DNA of 64,000 nt from Croceimicrobium sp965228705 (lineage in GTDB: Bacteria > Bacteroidota > Bacteroidia > Flavobacteriales > Schleiferiaceae): contig NZ_OZ245832.1 in the NCBI RefSeq assembly GCF_965228705.1, positions 248,001 through 312,000 of the forward strand, written 5' to 3'. The notes beneath the pieces were generated by a model that did not search any database, was not told the DNA's origin, and worked only from the letters and a program-made list of their open reading frames with translations. Shown one piece after another: positions 43,593 through 55,400 of the stretch. A program made the translations under genes and the position numbers. How positions within the stretch are numbered: the first letter of the stretch is position 1; every line of letters begins with the position of its first letter.

Positions 43593-43721
43593 ATACCTGA
43601 TTAACAGTCTTTTAATTAGGTTATAAATAATTGTTATCAACATTTAGGGCCTTCCGCATTCTTAAGCATTTTCAGAATAAACTTGAATCTATACATTAGT
43701 GGTGCGAATAAATACTTTATT

Positions 43722-46700
43722 ATGAGACACGTAGTACTATCTCTTTTCCTTACGATGTCTTGGCTTTTCTCTGTAGGTCAAGGCACGATTACAACGAGTC
43801 CGCCATTGACTCCAAACAATGGCTCTACAGGTATATCCTTGCGGGTAGAAGCTTCTTCCCCTATTGAGATTACCGGCTTAACCAATGTTTTTACCACGGG
43901 TGCCACTAGCGCGACTGTTTGGGTTCGTCAAGGCGGGGTAACTCCCGGAGGAACTCCAAACGTTTCTACTGCGAATGGTTGGACTCAGGTGGTGGTAAAT
44001 GCTCCAATTACTGGCGCAAACAGTACCGCATTGAATAACATTCCCTTTGGTGGGGTAAAGATTCCCGTTCCTTCTGGAGGATCAATCGGTATATTTATTG
44101 AAGGTACCTCAGGAACTTCACGTTATCAAACCGGAACGGCTTCTGATCAGGTGATTTTCACCGACGGAACCATGACCGTAAACCTCGCGGATTCTGTGGC
44201 TTACGGCGGACCAGCCGCTAGTCCAACGAACAATCCCCGTCGTTTTGTTGGCTCTGTAACCTATGCATTGTCTGTAACCGGTAACTGTACTCCTTTTACC
44301 GGATTTGCCATTGACAGTATTAGTGGTACTGCCGCTAAAGTGAATTGGACTCCTGGAACCGGAAACACCGGTTATAAATTGGAGTATGGCGTAACGGGTT
44401 TTACTCCAGGAACTGGTACCGTAATTAGCGGTACTTATCCAACAAGTCCTGTTACTCCTCCGGTAATTATTACTGGTTTGAGTGCCAGCACTACTTATGA
44501 CGTATACTTTGAAGAGTATTGTAATACCGGAACCGATACCGTTGGTTTCCCAACTCCACAAAGCTTTACCACTACTAAATTATGTGGTGCACCTACGGGC
44601 TTTGCTGAATCTAACCTTAGTTCTAACTCTGTAGATGTAAACTGGTCTCAGGCCGGTTCGTATACCGAGGCATGGGTAATGTGGGGTCCTGCTGGAACTG
44701 CCCCTGGTAGCACTGGATGGAATGTAGACACCATTATGTCTCCTACCATGACTTATACTGTTTCGGGTTTAAGTCCATCTACCGGATACGATATCTATTT
44801 AGCGACCAATTGTGGTGGTGGAAATGGCGTTTCAGATACGGTAGGTCCAATTCAAATTGTAACTCCAATTCAAGGCCCTCAAGGTTTGAATTGTACCACG
44901 GGTCAGCCCGGATTAATCTTCCAGGATGATTTTGAAACACAAGTAGGCTGGACCGGAGATTTCGGTACCGGAACCACTGCTTCAAACTGGAACTACCACT
45001 CAGGTCCAACTGGATCTACTGCTACTGGTCCAACTGGTGCACATAGTGGTACTAATTATCTTTATACTGAGGTATCTGGAACGGCTTCCGGAACTCATAT
45101 TGAAGCCATATCCCCAAGAATTGACTTGAGCTCTTCTTTTAATAATGCTGAGCTTTCTTTCTGGTTACATGCTTATGGTTCTAACATCGATACCATTAAA
45201 GTTCAGGTTGGCGGTTCAGCTACTGGCCCCTGGAATACCGTATTTACACGAGTAGGACAGGTACAAACGGCTAATGCTGATCCCTGGCAACAAGTTGGTG
45301 TAAACCTTGATTCTTATGTTGGTTCTGCTATTTACATTCGTTTCTTGGTTATTCACGGTACCAGTTTTAATGGTGACGTATCTATCGACTTGGTAGAAGT
45401 TAACTCTTGTCAGACTTGTCCTTTCCCAGGAACTCCAACTTTGACTTATATCTCTAGCGATTCAGCGGCATTTAGCTGGAGTGGTGCAGGATATGACTAC
45501 GATGTAAACTGGGGACCTAAAGGGTTTACTCAAGGTTCCGCTTCTGCTGTATATGACAGTACCACTACCAATAGCGTTGGTATTGGTGGTTTAAGTGGAA
45601 ATACTGCTTATGACTTATACATCCGTAATGATTGCTCGGATTCAGCCAATGGAACCAGTGGATGGGTAGGTCCAGTTACCTTCGTAACCTTATGTAATGC
45701 TTTAACAGCACCTTATTATAATGGATTCGATACGGATTCTATTGATCAGGCTCCTATCTGTTGGGATAATGTGATCATTGGTGGAACCAGTCCAACATTA
45801 CCTAATGCGGATGTTGAGGTACCTAGTACTACTTATCCTCCAATATCCTCGCCCAATGTGGTTCGTTTCTACAACTACAACACCGATACCATTTGGTTGA
45901 TTTCACCAGAATTCTCTGATATGCCTGTAGGGGATAAGCGAATTAACTTCTTCGCTATGACCACCACTACCGCAACTGGAAATACTCTGGAGATCGGAAC
46001 CTTGACTTCTATTAGCGACCGCTCTACTTATACTCCTATTGATACCGTTACTTTAACGAATAGCTATCAACAGTTCTTCGTAGACTTAACTACTGCTAAT
46101 AATTACAATGGAACCGATACCTATGTAGTGTTGAATCACATCGGTCCTGATTTCCGTACTTATTACATCGACGAGTTTAACTATGAAGTTATTCCAGCTT
46201 GTGCACCTCCATTGGTAACTAGTTTAGGTGTAAGCGGTGTAGGTCCTACTACAGCCAATACCTTCTGGGGTAGCGGTTCTGATGGTGATAAGACTTATAT
46301 TGAATGGGGTACTCCCGGCTTTACGCCTGGCTCAGGTGTATTTGTAGATTCTGTTCCTGGAACTACTGATAATTACATGATTCAAGGTTTAGCAGCTCAA
46401 ACAACTTATGAGTTCTATATTCAAGATTCTTGTTTAACTGATGGTTTAAGCCCATGGGTAGGTCCATTTACTTTTACCACAGCGTGTAACATTATTTCTG
46501 CTCCAATCTTTGAAGATTTTGACGGATCTAGCTGGACTGCAAGTGGTAATAATGCCGGTAACATTTTAGATCCATGTTGGAGCTCTGACCCTGACGTAAG
46601 CAATGGTGGAGAGCCCTTTAAATGGATTCCACGTTCTACCGGTCCTAGTAGTGGTAATGGCCCATTGAATGACGTAACCGGTGGTAACTTTATGTATGTA

Positions 46701-49304
46701 GAAGCCTCTGGATCTGCAGTGGGTGATACTGCATATTTATATACTCCTATTGTTGATGTTAGCACTCTAACTGCACCAGCATTATACTTCTTCCAACACC
46801 GATTCTATACAACTAGCAATCCTCCAGCGGATATGAACATTGAGGTAACCAATGATTATGGTGCTACCTGGACCAATGTGTATTCAATTACTGGAAATAC
46901 TCAAAACTCCAGCTCTGATCCCTGGGTTGATGAATTGGTGAACTTGCCTCAATTTGCAGGGGATACTATTCAAATCCGTTTTGTTCAAGTTGGTGTAGGA
47001 TGTTGTGGTGATGCGGCCATTGATTCGGTTGCGATCGCTGAAGCTCCTTCTTGTCCTGATCCAGCCAATGTTCAGGCCAATAATATCACAGATACATCTG
47101 CCGTATTAAGCTGGGTAAGTGCCTTAAGCTCTAATACCAATCAAGTTTGGATCGGACCTCGTGGTTTCTATCAAGGAACTACCACTACTACTGGTACTCA
47201 AGTATTGGTAAATGCGGATTCTTTAGTATTGGATACCTTAAGTCCGGCTTCTTGCTGGGAGTTCTTAGTTCGTTCTGCTTGTGGACCTGGCGACAGTTCT
47301 GCCTGGATCGGACCAATTGAGTTCTGTACCAATGCATGTAAGCCTAGCGAGCAATGCTGGTTCCCAGTAGATCTTGAAGATACCTTCGGTGACGGATGGA
47401 ATGGTGGTATTGTAACCGTTGTTCAGAATGGTGTGCCCGTAGGAGATCTTGGATTAAGCTTTACTACCGGAAACTTGTATCAAGATTCAATTCTGTTATG
47501 TGATCTTCAGAATACCGTATTTGTACTTTCCACTGCTGGTGGATGGCCTTCAGAAATTGGTATTACTGTGTATGCCCCTTATGGTGGTCAAATTGGTCAA
47601 TACGTAGCAAATGGTAGTACTTCAGCGGGTGATACTTTGGTATCGGTGACTGCTCAGTGTACGCCTCCTACTTGTCCACAACCTACTAACCTGGTGGTGA
47701 ATAGTGTAACTGGTACTACTGCGAATGTGGGTTGGACTGCAGGTGGTTCTGGATCCGCTTGGGAAGTAGAATACAGCACTGGTAACTTCTTGCCTGGTGC
47801 GGGTACTCGCGTTTCAGCTCCAAGCAATCCATTTACCATTAATAGCCTAAGTGGTTCTACTAACTATAATTATTATGTACGTGAAATCTGCGGTCCGGGA
47901 GATACCTCTGTATGGTCTGGTCCAATGAGCTTCACTACAGCTTGTATTACCGTAATGGCTCCTTACTTCACTGACTTCGAAACTATTCCAATCGGATTAG
48001 GTACTGGAACACCTGCAACTTGGGGTAACTGCTGGTATGCAGAAACCTTAAATGGTGCTACCGTACGTTGGGAGTCTGAAGATGCAACAGGTTCAAATGA
48101 GAACTCTACTGGTACAGGTCCTTTCACTGATGCTACTATGCATCCCGCAGCTGGAGGTACCTATATGTATATTGAGACTTCTACCTCTGGAACTGGCCCT
48201 GCGGAGTTAACTTCTCCAATGATTGACTTCAGTACCTTGAATCAACCAGAATTGAGCTTTGCTTACCACATGTTTGGAGCAACCATCAATAAATTGGTTA
48301 TTCAGGCTGAGGATATTAATGGTAACCGTATTGCCATCGATAGCTTGATCGGTCAGCAGCAAACGGCTCAGGCAGACAGCTTCTTTATCCATACAATTGA
48401 TTTGAGCACCTTGCCTCAAACCACCTATGCCTTCGTATTCCAAGGATTCCGTGGTACTTCATTTACTGGTGATATCTCTATTGATGATGTTCGAGTGGAT
48501 GAACCAGGTGGTTCAAGCTGTGCCTCTCCATTGAATGCAATGGCTACTGCTAATGTAGGATGTGATAGTGTGGAAGTAGACTGGACTTCAGGAACCGGCG
48601 GTTCTATTATTGAGTACGGTCCTGCTGGCTTTACTCCTGGTACCGGAACCTTTACCAATGTGGTAACTGCTCCTTATACCATTTACGGATTAAGCCCAGG
48701 TACTGCTTATGATGTATGGGTAGCTGATACTTGTTCTGGTGATACCAGTGCTTATGCACCGATTAATGTTACTACTGCCAGCGGTCCACTTCCAGTGGCG
48801 GCCATTGGCTCTGTTAGTGACACCATCATGGGTAACCAGTTTATTGTTTATCTGGATGCTGCAGGTTCTAGCAATGCGACCAGTTACACCTGGGACTTTG
48901 GTAATGGTGTAACCGGAAGCGGACAGATGGATACCGTAGTATTCTTAGGAAACGGCACCTATACTGTAGTACTTACTGCAACTAATGGTTGTGGTAGCGA
49001 TACCGCCAGCTATGAGGTATACGTGAATATTGGTCTGGATGAAAATCCATTGGCTAATAACCTAAACGTATTCCCTAACCCTGCTAACCATAAGGTTAAT
49101 ATCAGCTTCCGCGAAGTAGGAAGTGGTGATGTACAGATCCGTTTACGCGACGCTCAAGGTCGTGAGGTAATGTTCATCAATGACCGTATGCAAAGCGGAG
49201 TTTACAGTAAAGATTTAGATGTTAGCAACTTAGCCAGAGGCATGTACATGGTAGAGGTGAAGTCCGGTGGACTTACAGCTCATCGTCGCCTTAGCATTCG
49301 CTAA
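43722..49304 (+). CDS. Giant T9SS surface protein A: FN3-like and jelly-roll modules, PKD, sorting domain
   Basis: The 1860-residue protein starts at the ATG at 43722 with a signal peptide (RHVVLSLFLTMSWLFSVGQ). An N-terminal module (about 20-183, starting GTITTSPPLTPNNGSTG) is followed by seven FN3-like units, with the recurring motif YGPAGFTPGTGT. These alternate with four MAM/cleaved-adhesin-like jelly-roll units (for example FQDDFETQVGWTGDFG, 390-566) and one DTFGDGWNGG unit (about 1205-1316). A PKD domain (1687-1770, SYTWDFGNGVTGSG) and a type A T9SS domain (LNVFPNPANHKVNISF to the end) complete it. It is expected to be displayed or released as an adhesin. There is no catalytic motif. 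It is followed by a terminator, so it is a separate transcript from its paralogues. Confidence 0.92.
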   Translation: MRHVVLSLFLTMSWLFSVGQGTITTSPPLTPNNGSTGISLRVEASSPIEITGLTNVFTTGATSATVWVRQGGVTPGGTPNVSTANGWTQVVVNAPITGANSTALNNIPFGGVKIPVPSGGSIGIFIEGTSGTSRYQTGTASDQVIFTDGTMTVNLADSVAYGGPAASPTNNPRRFVGSVTYALSVTGNCTPFTGFAIDSISGTAAKVNWTPGTGNTGYKLEYGVTGFTPGTGTVISGTYPTSPVTPPVIITGLSASTTYDVYFEEYCNTGTDTVGFPTPQSFTTTKLCGAPTGFAESNLSSNSVDVNWSQAGSYTEAWVMWGPAGTAPGSTGWNVDTIMSPTMTYTVSGLSPSTGYDIYLATNCGGGNGVSDTVGPIQIVTPIQGPQGLNCTTGQPGLIFQDDFETQVGWTGDFGTGTTASNWNYHSGPTGSTATGPTGAHSGTNYLYTEVSGTASGTHIEAISPRIDLSSSFNNAELSFWLHAYGSNIDTIKVQVGGSATGPWNTVFTRVGQVQTANADPWQQVGVNLDSYVGSAIYIRFLVIHGTSFNGDVSIDLVEVNSCQTCPFPGTPTLTYISSDSAAFSWSGAGYDYDVNWGPKGFTQGSASAVYDSTTTNSVGIGGLSGNTAYDLYIRNDCSDSANGTSGWVGPVTFVTLCNALTAPYYNGFDTDSIDQAPICWDNVIIGGTSPTLPNADVEVPSTTYPPISSPNVVRFYNYNTDTIWLISPEFSDMPVGDKRINFFAMTTTTATGNTLEIGTLTSISDRSTYTPIDTVTLTNSYQQFFVDLTTANNYNGTDTYVVLNHIGPDFRTYYIDEFNYEVIPACAPPLVTSLGVSGVGPTTANTFWGSGSDGDKTYIEWGTPGFTPGSGVFVDSVPGTTDNYMIQGLAAQTTYEFYIQDSCLTDGLSPWVGPFTFTTACNIISAPIFEDFDGSSWTASGNNAGNILDPCWSSDPDVSNGGEPFKWIPRSTGPSSGNGPLNDVTGGNFMYVEASGSAVGDTAYLYTPIVDVSTLTAPALYFFQHRFYTTSNPPADMNIEVTNDYGATWTNVYSITGNTQNSSSDPWVDELVNLPQFAGDTIQIRFVQVGVGCCGDAAIDSVAIAEAPSCPDPANVQANNITDTSAVLSWVSALSSNTNQVWIGPRGFYQGTTTTTGTQVLVNADSLVLDTLSPASCWEFLVRSACGPGDSSAWIGPIEFCTNACKPSEQCWFPVDLEDTFGDGWNGGIVTVVQNGVPVGDLGLSFTTGNLYQDSILLCDLQNTVFVLSTAGGWPSEIGITVYAPYGGQIGQYVANGSTSAGDTLVSVTAQCTPPTCPQPTNLVVNSVTGTTANVGWTAGGSGSAWEVEYSTGNFLPGAGTRVSAPSNPFTINSLSGSTNYNYYVREICGPGDTSVWSGPMSFTTACITVMAPYFTDFETIPIGLGTGTPATWGNCWYAETLNGATVRWESEDATGSNENSTGTGPFTDATMHPAAGGTYMYIETSTSGTGPAELTSPMIDFSTLNQPELSFAYHMFGATINKLVIQAEDINGNRIAIDSLIGQQQTAQADSFFIHTIDLSTLPQTTYAFVFQGFRGTSFTGDISIDDVRVDEPGGSSCASPLNAMATANVGCDSVEVDWTSGTGGSIIEYGPAGFTPGTGTFTNVVTAPYTIYGLSPGTAYDVWVADTCSGDTSAYAPINVTTASGPLPVAAIGSVSDTIMGNQFIVYLDAAGSSNATSYTWDFGNGVTGSGQMDTVVFLGNGTYTVVLTATNGCGSDTASYEVYVNIGLDENPLANNLNVFPNPANHKVNISFREVGSGDVQIRLRDAQGREVMFINDRMQSGVYSKDLDVSNLARGMYMVEVKSGGLTAHRRLSIR

Positions 49305-49329
49305 TCATCCTTAAATACTTGGATTTCAA

Positions 49330-49353
49330 CCCCGGCCTCGTGCCGGGGTTTTT
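49330..49353 (+). terminator. Rho-independent terminator after giant protein A gene
   Basis: CCCCGGC pairs with GCCGGGG with a CTCGT loop, followed by five T residues. Nearly the same hairpin ends the next giant gene. Confidence 0.9.
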
Positions 49354-49420
49354 ATTTTCCGTGCACTTCTCGTAACTTCCCCTCGGGTACTATTTGTTAT
49401 TAATCTATAAAATCTATTCT

Positions 49421-52400
49421 ATGAGGAAGTTACTACTCCTTTGTAGTTACCTTGCTGCTATATCCCTATATGGCCAAGGGACTATTACTACGAGTCCGCC
49501 ATTGACTCCTAATAATGGTTCGAACGGAATCTCCTTTCGAGTTGAATCCACTTCTCCAATTGAAATTACAGGCTTGTCGAATATCTTTACCAATGGGGCT
49601 TCAAGCGCCACGGTTTGGGTTCGCCAGGGTGGTGTTTCAAGTGGAGGAACTCCCAGCGTTTCTACTGCAAATGGATGGTCCCAGGTGGTGGTAAATGCTC
49701 CTCTTACCGGAGCGAATAGCACTGCCTTGGTGAATATACCTTTTGGCAGTGTGAAAATACCCGTGCCTTCCGGTGGAGCAGTTGGTATATTTATCGAAAC
49801 CACTTCGGGTACTACACGATACCAAACTGGTACTGCCTCTGATCAGGTTACCTTTAGTGATGGTACAGCTACGGTTAGTGTGGCAGATTCTGTTGCTTAT
49901 GGTGGGGGTGTTCCCACACCAACTAACAATCCACGCCGTTTCTTGGGTTCCGTGACTTATGCCCTATCCGTAACAGGAAACTGTACACCCTTTACTGGAT
50001 TTCAAATTGACAGTATCAGTGGCACTGCTGCTAAAGTGAATTGGACTCCCGGAACGGGAAACACCGGTTATAAATTGGAATATGGCCCGGCAGGATTTAC
50101 TCCCGGTACCGGTACAGTAGTAAATGGTACTTATCCTACCAGCCCGGTTACTCCACCTGTAATTTTAAGCAGTTTGAGTGCCAGTACCAGCTATGATGTT
50201 TATTTAGAGGAATACTGTAATAGCGGAACTGATACTGTAGGTTTCCCTACTCCACAAGGTTTTACTACCACCAAATTATGTGGTGCGCCAACCGCTTTTA
50301 CCGAATCTAATCTTTCTTCCAATACGGTTGATGTGAGCTGGTCGCAAGCCGGATCTTATAATGAAGCTTGGGTAATGTGGGGGCCAACTGGCACTACCCC
50401 TGGAAGTTCAGGTTGGGATGTTGATACGATTCTGTCTCCAACCATGATGTATACTATTACCGGCTTAAGCCCTTCAACAGGTTATGATATTTACCTGGCT
50501 ACAAATTGTGGCGGTGGTAATGGGGTGTCGGATACCGTAGGTCCAATTCAAATTGTAACGCCTATTCAAGGGCCACAAGGTTTAACTTGTACTACCGGTC
50601 AGGCTGGTTTAATTTTTCAGGATGACTTTGAAACTCAATTAGGCTGGACTGGTGATTTTGGATCGGGAACCACCGCTTCCAACTGGAACTATCACTCAGG
50701 ACCTACTGGATCTACTGCTACTGGACCTACCGGTGCACATAGTGGCAATACCTATTTATATACCGAGGTATCGGGTACTCCATCTGGTACTAATATCGAA
50801 GCGATCTCGCCAAGAATTGACCTGAGTTCTTCATTCAATCATGCAGAACTTTCATTCTGGTTACATGCCTATGGAGCCAATATCGACACTATAAAGGTTC
50901 AGGTTGGCGGCTCTGTCACTGGTCCCTGGAATACGGTATTTACTAGAGTTGGACAAGTTCAAACAGCCAATGCAGATCCCTGGCAACAAGTAGGAGTGAA
51001 CCTCGATGCTTATGTTGGTTCAGCAATTTACCTGCGTTTTATGACGGTTCATGGTACCAGCTTCAATGGTGATGTTTCCATTGATCTGGTGGAGGTAAGC
51101 TCCTGTCAAACATGTCCTTTCCCCAGTGCTCCAACGCTTAATTATGTTTCCAATGATTCTGCATATTTCACTTGGACTGGTACCGGTTATGACTATGATG
51201 TAAATTGGGGTCCACGCGGATTTACCCAAGGATCACCATCTACTGTATTTGATAGTACAGCCACTACCAGCATTGGATTAAGTGGATTAAATGGAAATAC
51301 CGCATACGATATTTACATCCGAAACGATTGCTCGGATTCAGCCAATGGAACCAGCGGTTGGGTAGGACCCATCACTTTTGTGACCCTTTGTAATCCACTT
51401 AGCGCTCCATATACCAATAATTTTGATAGCGATTCTATTGATGCTCCTCCCATTTGTTGGGATAACTTCTTAGTTGGAGGAACCAATATAACCTTTGCCA
51501 ATGCAGATGTTGAAGTACCGAGTGGTAGTTACCCACCTATATCTCCAGCCAATGCGATTCGTTTCTATAATTACAATACCGATACAACTTGGTTGATAAG
51601 TCCACAATTCAGTGATCTTTCTGCAGGAGATAAGCGTATAAGCTTCTATGCCATGACTACAACTACCGCTACTCCCAATAACCTGGTTGTAGGTACTGTA
51701 GCTAGTCCGGGTGATCATTCGAGCTTTGTAGCGATTGATACCATTGATGTACAGCGAAATTACGCTCAGTATGTGGTGGATCTTACTACTGCAAATGGAT
51801 ACAATGGAACTCATGAATTTGTGGTCCTTGAACACGCTGGTCCGGATTTCCGTACCTATTACATTGATGATTTCGTATATGAGCAAATTCCGGCTTGTAA
51901 CCCTCCTTTAAGCAGCACCTTAGGTGTTAATTATGTTACGGCTACTACCGCAGAGGTATTCTGGGGTTCAGGTTCGGATGGCGATACTACCTGGATTGAA
52001 TGGGGCTTACCTGGCTTTACACCCGGTTCCACTAATTTAGGACGTATTGCAGTTAGTGGCGCGCAAGACAGTGCACTTATCAGTGGTCTTTCTGCAGAAA
52101 CTGATTATGAATTCTATATTCAGGATAGCTGCTACGGAAATGGCAATAGCCCTTATGTAGGCCCTGGAGCATTCCGCACGGCTTGTGCAATTGTTGCTCC
52201 CGCTATTCTCCCATTAAATGATGGATTTGAGAATTATACCAATGGTCCAACCTTTAGTGCAAATGCCTTCTTATGTAATCCATCTTATTACTGGACTTTT
52301 GAACCAGGTAATACAAATGGACGAGGTCGCTTACAAGGAAATAGCGCCTACTATCACAACGGCTTACAGGCCTTTACGATGGATAATAGTTTGTATACAA

Positions 52401-55400
52401 ACCCATCGCAAACGTCTTATCTCACCATGACGGTAGATTTAAGTAGCTATACCACCGCTGGCGGTATCAACTTAAGTTTCTTCTTAATGGATCACAGTAA
52501 CCAGAATCACCCTGATAATAAGGTTTGGGTACGCGGTGCACCAAGTGATCCCTGGATCGAAATAGTGGACTTAAATACAACCGTATTTGGAAACTTTGGT
52601 AGCTATGATTCCATTATTGATTTGGACATCATGGCACCTATTACCAGTGCAGGACAGTCTGTAGGGAATAGCACTCAAATCCGTTGGGGACAAAATGATT
52701 TTGGTTCAGCCACATCAGCAACTTGCTGCTATGGTTATACCATTGATGATGTTTCATTAACGGCGGTTAGCTGTCCCAATCCAAGCGCTTTAGGGGTAAC
52801 TAATTTATTAGATACTACCGCAACTATGGGCTGGGCGAATAGTAATTCTGCCAGTCAGTATCAATTCTGGTTTGGCCCACAAGGCTTTTATCAGGGTACA
52901 ACCACTACCACCGGAACGAAGTTCTTTACTTCATCCAGTAGTGTTACCGCAGATACATTGAGTCCAACTACTTGTTATGAGTTCCTGGTACGCAGTGTTT
53001 GTTCAGCTGGAGATACCAGTAATTGGGTAGGACCCATTCAGTTCTGTACTACCTGTCCGGTAGGATATGCTATGCCATATTTCACCGACTTTGAAAACAA
53101 TAGTCCTGGTGTAGCAACAGGTACTCCTCCGGGGTGGGCAAACTGTTGGACGCAGCAATCGGCCTCCGGCGCCACTGTGCGCTGGGAAGCAGAAGATGCC
53201 AGTGGCTCAAATGAGAACTCCCTAAATACGGGGCCATTCCTGGACAATACCCTCGCACCTCAATCCGGTGGTATGTATATGTATTTGGAAACCTCTACTT
53301 CGGGTTCTTATGCAGATTTGGTATCACCAGGAATTAATTTGGCAGGATCAACCAATCCACAGATTGAGTTTGCCTACCATATGTATGGGGCAACAATCAA
53401 TAAGTTGGTGATTCTGGCAGAGAATGTTACTACTGGAACAATCACCACGCTCGATAGTATTGTGGGACAACAGCAAACTGCCGGTTCAGATCCTTTCAAT
53501 ACACATGTAACCAATGTGAGCAGTTTAGCTAGTGGCTCCTATCGTTTTATCTTTAGAGGATATCGCGGTACTTCCTTTACTGGCGATATCTCAATTGATG
53601 ATGTTTGGGTAATGGAAGCTCCAACCTGTCCTCGTCCTTCGGGATTGATGCAGGATAGTGCCAACTTAAATAATATCACGGCAAGCTGGACCTCCAATGG
53701 TACTGGTTCATCCTGGGAAATTGAATACGGTCCGGCAGGCTTTACGCCCGGTAGCGGAACCACGGTAATTGCTACCAGTAATCCTTATACAATTACCGGT
53801 TTAAGTTCAGCTACGGCATACGACGTATATGTACGTGAAATTTGTGGACCTGGCGATACCTCTTTAAGAGTAGGACCTAGTCTGATGAATACCACCCTCT
53901 GTTTAGCGAGTGATCAATGCTGGCATGATGTTGATCTGGAAGACACCTTTGGTGACGGATGGAATGGCGGATTGGTAGATGTGATCCAAAATGGAGTGGT
54001 AGTAGCAACCTTAGGTCAGAGCTTTACAACGGGTAACCTTTATCAGGATTCGGTATTGCTCTGTGATTTGCTGAATACCGTATTTGTATTGCAGAATGCT
54101 GGAGGTTGGCCATCCGAAATAGGTATCACCGTTTATACCCCCTGGGGAACTCAAGCGGGTCAATATGTTGCCAATGGATCAACCGGTCAGGGAGATACCT
54201 TAGTGGCCATGACCGCTCAGTGTAATCCACCTACTTGTCCTCAACCAACCGCTTTGGTTGTGAACTCCGTAACTGGAACCACTGCTAATGTGGGCTGGAC
54301 TGCCGGTGGCACGGGAACCGCCTGGGAAGTAGAATACAGTACTGGTACATTCTTGCCGGGTGCAGGAACACGAGTATCTGCAACTACCAATCCATTTACC
54401 ATTACGGGATTAAGTGGTTCTACCAATTACAATTTCTACGTTCGTGAAATCTGTTCACCGGGTGATACTTCGGTATGGGCAGGCCCAATGAACTTTGCAA
54501 CGGCTTGCGTTACAGCTACTGCTCCTTACTTTACCGATTTCGAGAATATTCCAATAGGTACTGGTACAGGTACTCCTGCAACTTGGGGTAACTGTTGGTA
54601 TGCAGAAACTTTAAATGGTGCTACGGTGCGTTGGGAGTCTGAAGATGCGAGCGGTTCGAATGAGAACTCTGTTGGTACAGGTCCATTTACAGATGCTACC
54701 ATGCATCCAGCCTCTGGCGGTACCTATATGTATATTGAGACCTCAACCTCTGGTACTGGCCCAGCTGAGTTAACTTCACCAACTATTGATTTCAGTAGTT
54801 TAAGTCAACCAGAGTTGCGTTTTGCTTATCATATGTTCGGAGCTACCATCAATAAACTGGTGATTCAAGCTGAGGATATTAATGGTAACCGAATTGCGAT
54901 TGATAGTTTGGTGGGTCAGCAGCAAACTGCACAATCGGATAGTTTCTTTATCCATACTGTAGATTTAAGTAGCCTTCCTCAAACTACCTATGCCTTTGTA
55001 TTCCAGGGCTACCGTGGTACCTCATTTACCGGCGATATTTCTATTGACGATGTAAGTGTGGATGAGCAAGGTAGTACCGGATCAAGCTGTCCCGCTCCTC
55101 AAAATGCCATTGCAACTAATAATGTGGGTTGCGATAGTGTTGAAGTGGACTGGATGTCTGCAACCGGTGGATCTATCATTGAATATGGTCCAGCAGGATT
55201 TACTCCAGGTACCGGAACCTTTACCAATGTGGTAACTGCTCCTTATACCATTTACGGATTAAACCCTGGTACCGCCTACGATATTTGGGTAGCAGATATT
55301 TGCTCTGGTGATACCAGCAATTATGCCGCTATTAATATAAGTACGGCCAGTGGACCATTACCCGTGGCTTCGATCGGCTCCGTTACGGATACTATTATCG

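Larger units (their letters stand above)
43410..43721. other. Intergenic region upstream of the first giant FN3 gene
   Basis: This 312-bp AT-rich stretch separates divergent genes. I see no protein-coding frame or RNA gene. It contains a probable promoter at 43500-43528 and an inverted repeat at 43572-43592. The frame of the downstream gene is open from a TTG at 43683, but the signal peptide starts at the ATG at 43722. Confidence 0.6.

Noticed and set aside
44118..44561. Minus-strand frame of 147 codons inside giant gene A
   Set aside because: Antisense frames arise throughout the repeat-rich Gly/Thr coding sequence; similar ones occur in B and C without conservation of a protein pattern.
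49385..49420. TACTATTTG before giant gene B as a -7 element
   Set aside because: It has three bases between TA and TTTG instead of two, and no suitable TTG upstream.
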